64,000 bases of DNA from Paracoccus wurundjeri (GCF_030678915.1 NZ_JAUUTZ010000010.1:1-64000), one strand, 5' to 3'; counted from the first letter of the stretch, positions 8,664-18,802 are shown. Program-made: numbers and translations. Notes: a model not told the origin generated them from the sequence alone.

Positions 8664-8766
8664 GCTTCTTCTTTGTCCAAATACCTCTGGGGTGCCGGCG
8701 GGTCGCGCCATCGGTCCAGGAGACCTGCCGGCGACGGGCAGCGCCTCAAGCTATCGCAGGACGCAG
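8664..8766 (+). repeat. 3'-flanking dispersed repeat, copy 2
   Basis: The element starts with box A (CTTCTTCTTTGTCCAAATAC) and continues with an imperfect GC-rich hairpin region. It ends with box B (ATCGCAGGACGCA, 8752-8765). It is oriented with the upstream hydratase gene. The interior is clearly homologous to copy 4 (shared GCCGGCGGGTCG and GCCGGCGACGGGCAG). Confidence 0.8.
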
Positions 8767-8821
8767 ACCAATGATGTTTGGTTGACGAAGGACCGTCTGA
8801 TCCGGATAAACCCGAAACGCC

Positions 8822-11236
8822 TTATTGCGCCGGTTCAAGCCTTGTCACGCCGACAGCGGCGGCGCGGGCCAGCCCGGGGTCAAGCGACATGCCGATATAT
8901 TCGCCGCGCCGCCATAATTCGGCCAGATCGTCATAATGGCTTGAAAACGGGTGGCCGCTTTGGCCGGTCGAGATTATGAAAACCGAACTGTCCGGATCGG
9001 CCAGATCGTAAACGCCGCGATAGCCCGCTCCGTTGATCGCCTGATAGGGATTGTTCCCGCTGCCAAGCAGGCCGCTGCGCGCAAGGGTGTATTCGCCGCC
9101 CGAAACCGTCTGCGTCAGGTTCATGATCCAGCCCAGCCCCGAGATGCCGCCCAATGCCGGATGGTTCTGGCGCACATAATGCACGTCGCCCCATCGCCAG
9201 CTTGCGACCTCGGGGCCGAAACGCTCTGTCAGGTCTATAATGGCCCGGTCCAGCGCTTGCCGCGCGATGGTGGTGCAATCCTCATCAGGGGCGCTTTGAA
9301 TGATATTGCACCAGCGCGACGCGCCGTTGCGGTTCCGGAATACCGCCTCGATAAAGGCGGGATGAAGCTGGGTGATATCCTCTGCCGGCGGGCCCAACTC
9401 GTCCTGAATCAGGCGTTTCTGCAACTCGCGCATCCATGCGGCATAGATCAGCGGTTCGGGCAGATGCTCGCTCATTTCGCCGTCCCATTCGGCCAGCAGG
9501 TTCAGGGCATCCTGTCGCTGACGCTCTGGCGAGCCGGCCTCGGTGGGTTCGCCGCTGAACCAGAGATTGGCCCCGACAAGGGGCAGCAGGGCCCGCGCGG
9601 CGGGGCTGACGACATCAAGCTGGGTGGCGATGAAACTGTCGCGCGAATGCACCTCGCGGTCCATCAGCAGATAGGCAAGCCGTCTCCGCCGCAGCCCGTC
9701 CGGCCCCTCTTCCGTCGCCAGCACCATGCCGGGCGCAAGCTGTCCCTGATCGGCTTCATCGGCAATGGATGAAATCCCCGTCCACCGTGCTTCGGGAAGC
9801 CATCCGGGGCTGGGCATCATGCCGCCCGTGGGGTTACCGTCGGGGCGCATGGGCCGGGCGCCTGCGATGATCTGCGTGACGCCAGCCTTATCCGCGAGCG
9901 TCGCCGACAACGCAGGAGCAACCGTCATTTCCATTGCTTTCGCTGCCGTTTCGCGGCTGTCCGAGCGCATCAGGCCGATCAGGGCCGACATGGTCCGATC
10001 CTCGCGCGAAAGCCCGGTCCAGCTTAGCGAAGCGACATGTCCGGACGGAATAACATCGTCCAGACCGGGATCGATGCCGGGAACAAGGGGGCCGTTTTCG
10101 GTTTCCCGCAGGGTGATCCTTTGGCTCTGACCGTCCAGTATCCTGATCACCGCGCTGTCGGTCTTGAATTGGGTCCATCCTCTCAGGCCCAGATAGCGAT
10201 CCGAGGCGCCGGGCTGGACTTCCTCGATGTGAATATCGGCATCATCGACGGCTGCGGGGGTCAGCCCCCATGCCAGATCTTGATTCCTGCCAGACCAGAT
10301 CGCGGGAATTCCCGGAATTGTCGCCCCGATCGCGCCGCCCGATGTCAGTTCCAGCCGTGCCAGATAGAACAGGCCGGGCACGGTCAGCGGCGTCTGCGGG
10401 TCATTGGCCAGCAACGAGCCATCCGCCGCCGTCCGGTCGCTTGACGCCGCAAAGCCATTCGCGCCAAGGCCGATCCCCGGATGCAGGAACCCGCGCAGAT
10501 CCGGATATGCGTTTTCGGGAAGGCTGCGCCGGGGCGGGGCCATTCTGGCGCCCGGAAACAACGAGGCATATGGCGCCGGAACGGGATCATTCGGCGAAAG
10601 GAACGCGGGGCCCTGTTCGGGCCATGCCAGCGACAGCCGGGCGCGCAGGATTTCGTCGCCCACCGCGCGGCTGCTGCTTGCGGCAAGCAGCTTGAGGATG
10701 GCCAGCGAATCGGCGGGCTGCCAATAGGTGATCTGATCGGGAAACAGAAAGAATTCGGGCGCGCCCTTGCCCATGGCGTTTTCGTTGACCTGCCTGATCC
10801 ATTCGTTGATCCCGGCAGAATATGCCTCGAGCGCGGACAGGGTTTCGCTGTCTTGCGCCGCGACCGACGCCTCGGCGCGTTCCTGCAGCCCCAGCCGCCG
10901 GGCAAGATTGTCCAGCGGAAAGGCCGTCGCGCCGTAAATCTCGGACAACCGCCCCTGTGCGGCGCGGCGCAGGACGGTCAGCTGGAACAGCCGGTCCTGC
11001 GCATGGGCCACGCCCAGCGCAAAAAAGACGTCCTCGTCCGTTTCCCCGAAGATATGCGGCACATTCTCGGTCGAGCGGACGATTTCGACCGGTGCGGAAA
11101 TGCCCGCCATCTCATAGCTGCCATTGTAGTCAGGCAGCGAGCGTATGGCGAAATACCAGATCAGCACCGCCCCCGCCACCAGCAGCAGAATCAATGTCAC
11201 TGTCAGCCAGAGAAGCCAGCGGAAAAGTTTCAGCAT
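8822..11236 (-). CDS. Penicillin acylase family protein (nucleophile Ser replaced by Ala)
   Basis: The 804-residue protein matches the penicillin/acyl-homoserine-lactone acylase family of N-terminal nucleophile hydrolases, normally exported and self-cleaved into two subunits. A membrane anchor or signal (about residues 7-30) precedes the alpha-subunit segment (ENVPHIFGETDEDVFFALGVAHAQDRLFQ) and the beta-subunit start region. In active members the beta subunit begins with Ser followed by Asn. Here the site reads GLGANGFAAS, Ala259-Asn260, codon GCG at 10460-10462, and the later LLANDPH motif reads LLANDPQ. Unless the base is an error or another Ser takes over, the protein should neither mature nor hydrolyse amides. 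The reading frame is otherwise intact. Confidence 0.9.
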   Translation of the reverse strand: MLKLFRWLLWLTVTLILLLVAGAVLIWYFAIRSLPDYNGSYEMAGISAPVEIVRSTENVPHIFGETDEDVFFALGVAHAQDRLFQLTVLRRAAQGRLSEIYGATAFPLDNLARRLGLQERAEASVAAQDSETLSALEAYSAGINEWIRQVNENAMGKGAPEFFLFPDQITYWQPADSLAILKLLAASSSRAVGDEILRARLSLAWPEQGPAFLSPNDPVPAPYASLFPGARMAPPRRSLPENAYPDLRGFLHPGIGLGANGFAASSDRTAADGSLLANDPQTPLTVPGLFYLARLELTSGGAIGATIPGIPAIWSGRNQDLAWGLTPAAVDDADIHIEEVQPGASDRYLGLRGWTQFKTDSAVIRILDGQSQRITLRETENGPLVPGIDPGLDDVIPSGHVASLSWTGLSREDRTMSALIGLMRSDSRETAAKAMEMTVAPALSATLADKAGVTQIIAGARPMRPDGNPTGGMMPSPGWLPEARWTGISSIADEADQGQLAPGMVLATEEGPDGLRRRRLAYLLMDREVHSRDSFIATQLDVVSPAARALLPLVGANLWFSGEPTEAGSPERQRQDALNLLAEWDGEMSEHLPEPLIYAAWMRELQKRLIQDELGPPAEDITQLHPAFIEAVFRNRNGASRWCNIIQSAPDEDCTTIARQALDRAIIDLTERFGPEVASWRWGDVHYVRQNHPALGGISGLGWIMNLTQTVSGGEYTLARSGLLGSGNNPYQAINGAGYRGVYDLADPDSSVFIISTGQSGHPFSSHYDDLAELWRRGEYIGMSLDPGLARAAAVGVTRLEPAQ

Positions 11237-11404
11237 CAGAAGGGATGTTCCATGAATGGCGATCCGTCAGCTTGGCCTCGGCGTTTCTTTGGCGCTTGAC
11301 CCTGATGCGCCGGGGTGGTGGGGTGCTGCATAAGGCAGCCGCGCACGCATTTCAACGAGTGGCGGAGGCGATATTGACGCATCTATCACCTGAAGGAGGG
11401 GACA

Positions 11405-12271
11405 ATGGCGAAACTGGCATTTCTGGGAATGGGCGTGATGGGCTATCCGATGGCGGGGCATCTGCAATCGGCCGGGCACGACGTCACCGTCTATAACCGG
11501 ACTGCCGAGAAGGCGCGGAAATGGGCCGGACAGCATGGCGGCGGATCCGCCTCGACCCCGCGCGAGGCGGCGGCCGGCGCGGCCTTCGTCATGTCCTGTG
11601 TCGGCAATGACGACGATCTGCGCTCGGTCTGCCTGGGTGAGGATGGCGCATTTGCTGGCATGGAAAAGGGCGCGATTTTTGTCGATCACACCACGGTTTC
11701 CGCCGCTGTCACCCGTGAGCTGGCCGAGGCGGCGCGCAAGGCCGGGCTGGGCTATGTCGATGCGCCGATCTCGGGCGGGCAGGCAGGGGCCGAGAACGGA
11801 CAGCTTTCCGTGATGTGTGGCGGTGATCAGGACGATTTCGACCGTGCCGCGCCGGTGATCGGTGCCTATGCCAAGATTTGCCGCCGGCTGGGCGATGTGG
11901 GCGCGGGCCAGATCACCAAGATGTGCAATCAGATCGCAATCGCCGGACTGGTACAGGGCCTGTCGGAATCGCTGGCCTTCGCGCAAAAGGCGGGGCTGGA
12001 TACCGCGCAGGTGGTTGAGGTCATCAGCCAAGGCGCCGCCGGAAGCTGGCAGATGGCGAACCGCCACGAAACGATGGCGGCGGGCGAGTTCGATCACGGT
12101 TTCGCGGTGGACTGGATGCGCAAGGATCTGGCGATCTGTCTGGCTGCAGGGGATGAAATCGGTGCCTTGCTGCCGGTGACTGCCTTGGTCGATCAATTCT
12201 ACAAAGAGGTTCAGACTATGGGCGGTGGCCGCTGGGATACCTCGTCCTTGATTGCGCGGCTGGTGAAATAG
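11405..12271 (+). CDS. NAD(P)-dependent beta-hydroxyacid dehydrogenase
   Basis: The 288-residue enzyme belongs to the 3-hydroxyisobutyrate/tartronate-semialdehyde reductase family. The Rossmann motif GMGVMGYPMA is at residues 8-17. The substrate-binding DAPISGGQAGA motif lies near 120-130, and the catalytic-lysine segment GAGQITKMCNQ near 170. AGGAGGGG upstream of the ATG supports the start. It oxidises a short beta-hydroxyacid to the semialdehyde, or the reverse. Specificity between 3-hydroxyisobutyrate, glycerate and gamma-hydroxybutyrate cannot be separated by eye. It is divergent from the penicillin-acylase-like gene and stands alone. Confidence 0.92.
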   Translation: MAKLAFLGMGVMGYPMAGHLQSAGHDVTVYNRTAEKARKWAGQHGGGSASTPREAAAGAAFVMSCVGNDDDLRSVCLGEDGAFAGMEKGAIFVDHTTVSAAVTRELAEAARKAGLGYVDAPISGGQAGAENGQLSVMCGGDQDDFDRAAPVIGAYAKICRRLGDVGAGQITKMCNQIAIAGLVQGLSESLAFAQKAGLDTAQVVEVISQGAAGSWQMANRHETMAAGEFDHGFAVDWMRKDLAICLAAGDEIGALLPVTALVDQFYKEVQTMGGGRWDTSSLIARLVK

Positions 12272-12601
12272 CGATGGGCGAGAGGCGATGTTTGCCTGCC
12301 GCCCGGCGATAGCACCGCGTTAGAGCGAATCGACACGCTAAAAAGAGCCTCTATGTCCCCGCCCGGAATCAAGGGCCACAGGCCCGCCGGGCAGCGCCCG
12401 GCCGCCCGAACGGGCGGGCGCTTTGGTGATGTTATCCTGTGAGGGCGGCGTCAATCGGGGTTGCGCCATAAAGTGCTGACTACAGGTGCCGGGGCGCCCA
12501 CCCGCGGTTGGGCGCTACCCGGCTTCGAAGGGGTGGGGAAGCAATGTTTCAGTCAAGATCTGACGGGTTGTGAACATCTGTCGCAGTGCAGCGAACGGCG
12601 T
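12272..12601. other. Convergent gap between dehydrogenase and pheS
   Basis: No gene is supported here. The gap holds repeat family 2 copy A (12363-12400), directly followed by a hairpin GCCGCCCG-AA-CGGGCGGGC (12401-12419) with only a short T run. Another GC hairpin lies near 12495-12525 (GGGCGCCCACCC...GGGCGC). These may serve as terminators for the two convergent genes. Confidence 0.5.
12363..12400 (+). repeat. Dispersed repeat family 2, copy A
   Basis: The sequence begins CCGGAATCAAGGGCCACAGG and ends in a GCCGGGCAG-N-GCCCGG half hairpin. It is almost the same as copy B at 53219 and related to copy C at 28300. The strand assignment is arbitrary. Confidence 0.6.
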
Positions 12602-13681
12602 TTAACGCGACAGCCCGCCGCTAAGGCTGGGGACGTTCCCCGCCGCAAAGCCGTAATGGCGCAGCCAGCGCAGATCCGATTCGAAGAAGGCGCGCAGGTC
12701 GGGGATGCCGTATTTCAGCATCGCCAGCCGGTCGATCCCCATACCGAAGGCAAAGCCCTGCCACTGATCCGGATCCACCCCGGCAGAGCGCAGCACATGC
12801 GGATGCACCATGCCCGAACCGGTCACCTCCAGCCATCCGTCGCCTTCGCCGACGCGAAGCTGGCCGCCTTCCCATGAGCATTGGATATCGACCTCTGCCG
12901 AAGGTTCGGTAAAGGGGAAATGCGAGGCGCGGAAGCGGGTTTTCACGCGGGTGCCAAAAAACGCGGAATAGAATTCTTCCAGCACCCATTTCAGATGTGC
13001 CATGGAAATATCCCGGTCGATGGCCAGCCCTTCGAGCTGATGGAACATCGGCGTATGGGTCTGGTCCATATCCATCCGATAGGTGCGCCCCGGCGCGATC
13101 ACCCGGATGGGTGTGCCATGTTCCTCCATCGCGCGGATCTGCACGGGCGAGGTATGGGTGCGCAGCACATGCGGCGGGCGGTCGTCACCCTCGGCGCGGT
13201 GCATGAAGAACGTGTCATGCTCTTGCCGGGCGGGATGTTCGGGGGCGATGTTCAGGGCGTCGAAATTGTACCAGTCGGATTCCACCTGCGGCCCCTCGGC
13301 CACGGCAAAGCCCATATCGGCGAAGATCGCCGCGATTTCGTCCATGACCTGCGAAATCGGATGGATCGTGCCCTGCGCACGCGGGCGGCCGGGCAATGTC
13401 ACGTCCAGCCATTCCTCTGCCAGACGAGCTTCCAGCGCGGCATCTTCCAGCGCGGCCTTGCGGGCGCGCAGAGCGGTGTCGATCTCGTCGCGCAATTCGT
13501 TCAGGGCGCGGCCCTTGGTCTGACGCTCTTCCGGGGTCATCCTGCCCAGTTCGCGCATTTTCAGGCTGATCTCGCCCTTTTTGCCAAGCGCCGCCAGCCT
13601 GACCTCTTCGATAGAGGCGGGGTCGGCGGCGGATTTGATACGGTCCAGCCATTGCTGGCGCAGCGGGGTCAGATCATCCAT
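12602..13681 (-). CDS. pheS: Phenylalanine--tRNA ligase alpha subunit
   Basis: This 359-residue class II synthetase subunit charges tRNA-Phe together with PheT. The N-terminal coiled-coil (1-90) is followed by the catalytic core with [30 protein letters not shown] (motif 2 region), [23 protein letters not shown] sequence near residue 260, and the motif 3 segment [17 protein letters not shown] near the C-terminus. The start is the ATG at 13681, which begins the usual [11 protein letters not shown], with GAGG eight bases upstream. pheT is not adjacent within the window, and the gene appears to be alone in its transcript. Confidence 0.96.
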   Translation of the reverse strand: MDDLTPLRQQWLDRIKSAADPASIEEVRLAALGKKGEISLKMRELGRMTPEERQTKGRALNELRDEIDTALRARKAALEDAALEARLAEEWLDVTLPGRPRAQGTIHPISQVMDEIAAIFADMGFAVAEGPQVESDWYNFDALNIAPEHPARQEHDTFFMHRAEGDDRPPHVLRTHTSPVQIRAMEEHGTPIRVIAPGRTYRMDMDQTHTPMFHQLEGLAIDRDISMAHLKWVLEEFYSAFFGTRVKTRFRASHFPFTEPSAEVDIQCSWEGGQLRVGEGDGWLEVTGSGMVHPHVLRSAGVDPDQWQGFAFGMGIDRLAMLKYGIPDLRAFFESDLRWLRHYGFAAGNVPSLSGGLSR

Positions 13682-13813
13682 TTGGTTAGCCTCGGCGTCA
13701 TGTCGGGGCATGAACTAGCACCAGATGCGGCGGGGGGAAAGCCTTCTGCTTGGTTTTCCCCCAGTACCCGGAGAATGGCAGGCGTGCAGGGATGTGCCTG
13801 TGGCAAATGTCGC

Positions 13814-13836
13814 AGGTATTTGAGCAAAGAAGAAGG
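13814..13836 (-). repeat. 3'-flanking dispersed repeat, copy 3 (box A only)
   Basis: On the minus strand it reads CTTCTTCTTTGCTCAAATAC, 31 bases after the stop of the P450 gene. I see no box B and only weak hairpin potential beyond it, so this looks like a short form. Confidence 0.7.
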
Positions 13837-13867
13837 GGCGCGATGTTCCGGCCCAGGGTGATGGCCT

Positions 13868-15214
13868 TCAGTTCCGTGGCGCGACATTCAGCCAGACACC
13901 GCCATGCGGGCGCAGGGTCAGGATCATGCGAGGTTGCGGATTGCTGCCCGGAACCGGGGTGAAACGGAACCGGTCGAGCAGCGTGGCCAAGATGATTACG
14001 GCTTCCTGAATGGCGAAGCTGGCGCCGATGCAGATGCGGGGGCCGGCGCCGAATGGCAGAAAGGCGAAGCGGTCCGGTGGGGTTTCGAAACGGTCGGGAT
14101 CAAAAGCGTCGGGGCGCTGCCAGAGCAGATGATGCCGGTGCAGGGCGTAGATCGGCAGCACGATCGTATCGCCGGGCCGGATTTCACGCCCGCAAAGCCG
14201 GTCGGGCGCGCGCGCTGTCCGGGCAAGGAAGGCGGCGGGGGGATAAAGGCGCAGCGCCTCGTTCACCACCTGCCCGATATAGGGAAGCGCAGCGATATCC
14301 CCGGCCTCGGCGGCGCGGCCGTTCAGCACCGCGCGGGCCTCGGCCGCGGCGCGGTCCTGCACCGATGCGTCGAAGGCGCAGAGATACAGCGCCCATGCCA
14401 GCGTAAGCGCCGTGGTTTCATGCCCGGCGACGATGAAGGTCAGCAGGTTGTCGCGCAATTCCCCACGACTCATGCTGCGCCCGGTTTCCGGGTCGGATGC
14501 GTCCAGCAGCAGATCCAGCAGATCGGGCGGGCCATCGGTTCCGGCGGCCTCCGCGCGGCGGGCGATGGCCTGATCCGCGATCTGTTTCATCCGCTGCAGC
14601 CCCGCGCCGGACATCAGCCGCCCCGGGCGCGGCAGCCATGCTGGCAGGCCCAGCACATCCAGAAGCGAGACCTTTGCCGTTTGCGCGATATAGCCGTCGA
14701 TCGCCTGATGCACGGCATCGCGGTCGAAACCGCCGCCGCCCGAGAAGGTCACGTCCGAGATTACCTCGAATGTCGCGGCGACGGTTTCGGCGAACAGATC
14801 GGCCGGCTGATACGCATTCTCAAGCCGCCTGCATGACGCCTCGGCCGCTGCCGTCATCACCGGGCCCAGTGCCGCGACATGACGATGCGCAAAAGCGGGC
14901 GCGGCTGCGCGGCGCTGCCAGCGCCATTCCGCGCCCTCGGCGATGAACAGGCTGTTGCCGATGGCGGGTTCGAGGATCAGTTTGGTGGTGGTGGATTTCG
15001 GGTAATCCTCGACCCGGTCCTTGAGGATATGGCGCAGGCTGTCCGGATCCATGACCATATGCCAGCGCAGACCCGTGCGGCCCGAGACGATGGGCTGGCG
15101 CAGCGCGATGCCGGGAATCAGTTCCAGCACATTGCGCCGCGCGATCGCAACGGTGCCAAGGATTCCCGTCGGACGCATGGAGAGGGGGACTTTGACGGGT
15201 TCACGCGGGGCCAT
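13868..15214 (-). CDS. Cytochrome P450
   Basis: The 448-residue haem-thiolate monooxygenase carries all core P450 signatures: I-helix AGHETT (263-268) for oxygen activation, K-helix ExxR (Glu319, Arg322), the PDAFDPDRF meander and the haem-binding loop FLPFGAGPRICIG with Cys395. No N-terminal membrane anchor is evident, so it is probably soluble and depends on external electron donors; no ferredoxin or reductase gene is nearby. The substrate is unknown. In style it resembles the CYP4/BM3-haem-domain-like bacterial P450s often linked to fatty acids, but this is only an impression. Repeat copy 3 follows the stop. Confidence 0.94.
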   Translation of the reverse strand: MAPREPVKVPLSMRPTGILGTVAIARRNVLELIPGIALRQPIVSGRTGLRWHMVMDPDSLRHILKDRVEDYPKSTTTKLILEPAIGNSLFIAEGAEWRWQRRAAAPAFAHRHVAALGPVMTAAAEASCRRLENAYQPADLFAETVAATFEVISDVTFSGGGGFDRDAVHQAIDGYIAQTAKVSLLDVLGLPAWLPRPGRLMSGAGLQRMKQIADQAIARRAEAAGTDGPPDLLDLLLDASDPETGRSMSRGELRDNLLTFIVAGHETTALTLAWALYLCAFDASVQDRAAAEARAVLNGRAAEAGDIAALPYIGQVVNEALRLYPPAAFLARTARAPDRLCGREIRPGDTIVLPIYALHRHHLLWQRPDAFDPDRFETPPDRFAFLPFGAGPRICIGASFAIQEAVIILATLLDRFRFTPVPGSNPQPRMILTLRPHGGVWLNVAPRN

Positions 15215-15279
15215 GCGTGCAAGATTAAAGCATTCTCGGGAAAAGTGGAGTGCGGTTTTCTGTCCGGGCTACCCCGGGT

Positions 15280-16098
15280 TCAGCCAAGTCCCAGCACATC
15301 CGCCATGTCATATTCGCCCGGCCCCTTGTCCTGCCCCCAAAGCGCGGCGCGAATCGCGCCCCGGGCGAAGATGGCCCGGTCGGTCGCCAGATGACGCAGG
15401 ACGATGCGTTCGCCATCGGCGGCGAAGATCACGTCATGCTCGCCAACGACATTGCCGCCGCGAATGGCGGAAAAGCCGATGCTGCCCGTTTCGCGGGGGC
15501 CGGTGATTCCCTCGCGGGCAGGGGTGCGAAGGTCGGCCAGCGAAGCGCCGCGACCCTCGGCGGCGGCTTCACCCAGCATCAGGGCGGTGCCGGACGGGGC
15601 GTCGACCTTATGGCGGTGATGGGCCTCGACCACCTCGATATCCCAGTCCTCGCCCAGTGCGGCGGCGACCTTGCGGGTCAGCCCCAGCAGCAGATTGACC
15701 CCAAGGCTCATGTTCCCTGCCCGGATGATCGGCGCGTGGCGGGCGGCGGCCTTCAGCGGCACCAGATCGGCGTCCTCGAAACCGGTCGTGCCGATCACAT
15801 GCACGGCGCGGGCCTGCGCGGTCAGTTCCGCGAAGGCGACCGAGGCGGCCGGAGTGGTGAAATCGATCACCGCCTGCGCCTGCGCGATCGTGGTCACGGC
15901 GTCGTCGCTGACCGTCACGCCGACCGCCGTGCCGCCCATGGCCTCGCCGATATCCTTCCCGATCCAGTCATGGCCGGGGCGTTCCAATACGCCGACCAGC
16001 CGGGCGGTTTCGCTTTCCAGCAGCAGCCGGGCCAGCATCTGTCCCATCCGGCCCGATGCGCCCGTCACCACGATTCCCGGCAATTCCCGATCACTCAT
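15280..16098 (-). CDS. dapB: 4-hydroxy-tetrahydrodipicolinate reductase
   Basis: The 272-residue enzyme uses NAD(P)H to reduce 4-hydroxy-tetrahydrodipicolinate in the lysine and meso-diaminopimelate pathway. The nucleotide-binding GASGRMG (13-19), the FTTPAASV segment (80-87), GTTG (103-106) and the catalytic [15 protein letters not shown] (158-172) with His160/161 and Lys164 are all present. Length matches the family. It is divergent from rbfA and separated from the P450 gene by 65 bases on the same strand. Confidence 0.97.
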   Translation of the reverse strand: MSDRELPGIVVTGASGRMGQMLARLLLESETARLVGVLERPGHDWIGKDIGEAMGGTAVGVTVSDDAVTTIAQAQAVIDFTTPAASVAFAELTAQARAVHVIGTTGFEDADLVPLKAAARHAPIIRAGNMSLGVNLLLGLTRKVAAALGEDWDIEVVEAHHRHKVDAPSGTALMLGEAAAEGRGASLADLRTPAREGITGPRETGSIGFSAIRGGNVVGEHDVIFAADGERIVLRHLATDRAIFARGAIRAALWGQDKGPGEYDMADVLGLG

Positions 16099-16156
16099 CT
16101 GTCACCCCCATGATTTCGGCCCTTTTATCCCGTTGCGATGCGCGCCGCGAGCCCCT

Positions 16157-16582
16157 ATGTCGGAACGCATGGCACAGAACCGCTTTTCTCATGGCAACGG
16201 CCCCTCGCAGCGGCAGCTGCGCGTGGGCGAGTTGATCCGCCGCACACTTTCCGACGTGCTTTTGCGCGGGGATGTGCATGACCCGGCCCTGAACCGGCAT
16301 TCGATCACGGTCGGCGAGGTAAGCTGCTCGCCCGATCTCAAGGTGGCGACGGCCTATGTGCTGCCACTTGGCGGACGAGAGGCGCAAGAGGCGCTTGCCG
16401 CCCTGCGCCAGAACGCGTCGGAGCTGCGGCATCTGGTGGCCAGGGGGATGTCGCTGAAATACGCCCCTGAACTGCGTTTCCGGCTGGACGAGACTTTCGA
16501 CAGGATGGACGATACCCGGCGGATGTTTCTGGATGAACAGGTGCGCCGGGATGTCGAGGCTCCGGATGAAGACGAGGCTTGA
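16157..16582 (+). CDS. rbfA: Ribosome-binding factor A
   Basis: This 141-residue KH-fold protein binds the 30S subunit during 16S rRNA 5'-end maturation. The conserved QLRVGELIRRTLSDVL start region and the late ELRFRLDETFDRMDDTRRM helix are typical. Two starts are possible: ATG 16157 (MSERMAQNRF) and ATG 16169 (MAQNRF); neither has a strong Shine-Dalgarno, and the second gives the more usual N-terminus. The gene overlaps the next by 17 bases and heads an rbfA / glycosidase-like / truB group, a ribosome-maturation set seen in this family of bacteria. Confidence 0.95.
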   Translation: MSERMAQNRFSHGNGPSQRQLRVGELIRRTLSDVLLRGDVHDPALNRHSITVGEVSCSPDLKVATAYVLPLGGREAQEALAALRQNASELRHLVARGMSLKYAPELRFRLDETFDRMDDTRRMFLDEQVRRDVEAPDEDEA

Positions 16583-17336
16583 TCTGCGCCGCCGGCTTGG
16601 CGTTGCGGCGGGGATGATTCTGGCGATGACGGTGCCCGCAGTTGCGGGTGCGGGCGGCTGTGGCAAGATGAGCCATGACGGGCAGGGCTATGTCATCTGT
16701 CAGGTCGATGCCGCGCAAGAGCCCGCGCTGCGGCTGTGGCAGGACGGCGCGGATGGAAAACCGCTGCGGAATTTCGCGAATGTCCGCAAATTGCTGGATC
16801 AGGGCCAAAGCCTGAATTTCGCCATGAATGCCGGGATGTTCCATTCCGATTACCGGCCCGTAGGGTTGCTGATCGTCGATGGCGAGGAATTGTCGCCGCT
16901 GACCACGGCGGCGGGCGGCGGGAATTTCGGGATGCTGCCGAACGGGGTATTCTGCACCGGCGGCCAGCGGCCCTTTCAGGTGATCGAAAGCCGTGCCTTC
17001 GCCAATGTCCGGCCCGAATGCCGGTTGGCCACGCAATCCGGGCCGATGCTGGTGATCGATGGCGATCTGCACCCGCGCTTTCTGGTCGATTCGGACAGCC
17101 GTTATATCCGCAATGGCGTGGGCGTTTCACCCGATGGGCAACAGGCATGGTTCGCCATTTCCGACCGGCCCGTGACGTTCCACGAATTCGGACGGCTGTT
17201 CCGCGACGGGCTGGGCGTCCGCGATGCGCTGTATTTCGACGGCTCGATCTCGCGGCTCTACGCGCCCGGCGTGAACCGCGCCGATTTCGGGCGAAGCCTT
17301 GGGCCGATGATCGGGCTGGTGGATCAGACAGGCTGA
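16566..17336 (+). CDS. Phosphodiester glycosidase (NAGPA-domain) family exported protein
   Basis: The 256-residue protein begins with a basic stretch and hydrophobic core ending in an Ala-rich cleavage region near residue 28, so it is probably exported. The body has the NAGPA/DUF2233 features: LNFAMNAGMFHSDYRPVGLLIVDG, TQSGPMLVIDG and LYFDGSISRLYAP. Homologues of the human uncovering enzyme hydrolyse sugar-phosphodiester bonds; the bacterial substrate may be a cell-wall or exopolysaccharide component, but that is inference. GAGG six bases before the ATG at 16566 fixes the start, inside the end of rbfA. Repeat copy 4 follows 50 bases after the stop. Confidence 0.88.
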   Translation: MKTRLDLRRRLGVAAGMILAMTVPAVAGAGGCGKMSHDGQGYVICQVDAAQEPALRLWQDGADGKPLRNFANVRKLLDQGQSLNFAMNAGMFHSDYRPVGLLIVDGEELSPLTTAAGGGNFGMLPNGVFCTGGQRPFQVIESRAFANVRPECRLATQSGPMLVIDGDLHPRFLVDSDSRYIRNGVGVSPDGQQAWFAISDRPVTFHEFGRLFRDGLGVRDALYFDGSISRLYAPGVNRADFGRSLGPMIGLVDQTG

Positions 17337-17385
17337 AGGGCGAAGCCCGGATCGATCCGGCCCGGCTACCGGGCCACGCCCTTTG

Positions 17386-17488
17386 CTTCTTCTTTGTCCA
17401 AATACCCCGGGGGTGGCCGGCGGGTCGTGCCACCGGTTCGAGAACAAGCCGGCGACGGGCAGAGCCCATGCTGTCGCGGCTTGACGCC
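17386..17488 (+). repeat. 3'-flanking dispersed repeat, copy 4
   Basis: Box A (CTTCTTCTTTGTCCAAATAC) begins the element. A long inverted-repeat interior follows (GCCGGCGGGTCG ... GCCGGCGACGGGCAG). The end is a box-B-like GTCGCGGCTTGACGCC (17472-17488). It lies in the sense direction of the gene that ends at 17336 and directly upstream of truB. Confidence 0.8.
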
Positions 17489-17539
17489 CCGTGCCGCTGC
17501 CGCTATTCCGCCGATCTTCCGGAAACTCAGGGGTAACGG

Positions 17540-18433
17540 ATGGCACGCAAGAAGGGCCGGGATATCAATGGCTGGCTGATCGTGGACAAGCCCGCGGGCA
17601 TGACCTCGACCTCGGTGGTGAACAAGGTCCGCTGGGCGCTTGACGCGAAGAAGGCGGGCCACGCGGGCACTCTGGATCCGGACGCGACCGGGGTTCTGGC
17701 CGTGGCGCTGGGCGAGGCGACCAAGACCGTCAGCTATATCACAGATGCGTTGAAATGCTATGATTTCACTGTGAACTGGGGCGCCGAAACCAGCACCGAC
17801 GACGCTTCGGGTGAGGTGCTGCGGCGTTCCGATATCCGCCCGGATGGCGATACCATCGAAAAGGTCATTCCCGGATATCTGGGCGAGATCATGCAGGTTC
17901 CCCCGGCTTATTCGGCGGTCAAGGTGCAGGGCGAACGCGCCTATGATCTGGCCCGCGAAGGGGAGGCGGTCGAACTCGCCGCCCGTCCGCTTTGGGTCGA
18001 AAGCCTGACACTGATCGCGACGGACCGGGATTCGGCGCGGTTCGAGATGGTTTGCGGCAAGGGCGGTTATGTCCGCTCTATCGCGCGGGATCTGGGGCGG
18101 GATTTGGGATGCCTTGGCCATGTGGCCGGGCTGCGCCGGATCTGGTCCGGGCCGTTCGACGCCAAGGACGGCGTGGGGTTCGAAAAGATCGACCGCGAGA
18201 CGCAGGGCTGGCTGGAAGAACAGCTTCTGCCGCTTGAGGCCGCGCTGGAGGATATGCCGGTGCTGCGGGCCACGCCGCAGGGCGCGCAGCGGATCCGCAA
18301 CGGAAATCCGGGCGAGGTGACCGGCACGGCGGAATGGGGCGAGGCCGTCTGGGTCAGCGATGGTGAAGGCCCGGTCTGCATCGGCCGCTATCAGGGCGGC
18401 ACCGTCCAGCCCGAGCGGGTGTTCAACCTGTAA
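17540..18433 (+). CDS. truB: tRNA pseudouridine(55) synthase TruB
   Basis: The 297-residue enzyme makes pseudouridine 55 in the T-loop of tRNAs. [14 protein letters not shown] (10-23) and the catalytic loop [12 protein letters not shown] (40-51, nucleophile Asp46) are diagnostic. The [19 protein letters not shown] segment and the [13 protein letters not shown] motif follow. The start is supported by a purine-rich GGGGTAACGG leader. It lies downstream of rbfA and the glycosidase-like gene, separated by repeat copy 4. Confidence 0.97.
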   Translation: MARKKGRDINGWLIVDKPAGMTSTSVVNKVRWALDAKKAGHAGTLDPDATGVLAVALGEATKTVSYITDALKCYDFTVNWGAETSTDDASGEVLRRSDIRPDGDTIEKVIPGYLGEIMQVPPAYSAVKVQGERAYDLAREGEAVELAARPLWVESLTLIATDRDSARFEMVCGKGGYVRSIARDLGRDLGCLGHVAGLRRIWSGPFDAKDGVGFEKIDRETQGWLEEQLLPLEAALEDMPVLRATPQGAQRIRNGNPGEVTGTAEWGEAVWVSDGEGPVCIGRYQGGTVQPERVFNL

Positions 18434-18520
18434 GACATCTCAGGATGCCGGGCTTGCGTCAGCAGGTTCAGCAGAAACAGCATCAGCATGATGGTTTCAT
18501 TCGATTATGGGTGAGGTGCC

Positions 18521-18653
<133 letters not shown>

Positions 18654-18802
18654 GGACGGAGGCCGGGGCAGGTAAGGTCGGAGGCGGCTCGTCGGATCGT
18701 GAAACGCTTTGATGAAATGCCGGAACGCTGTAGCGCTAGGCTTGCCGCCATTTTATGGCCTGCCACAGGCGCGATCCTTCGGAGAGGAGGTCATGCCTCC
18801 TG

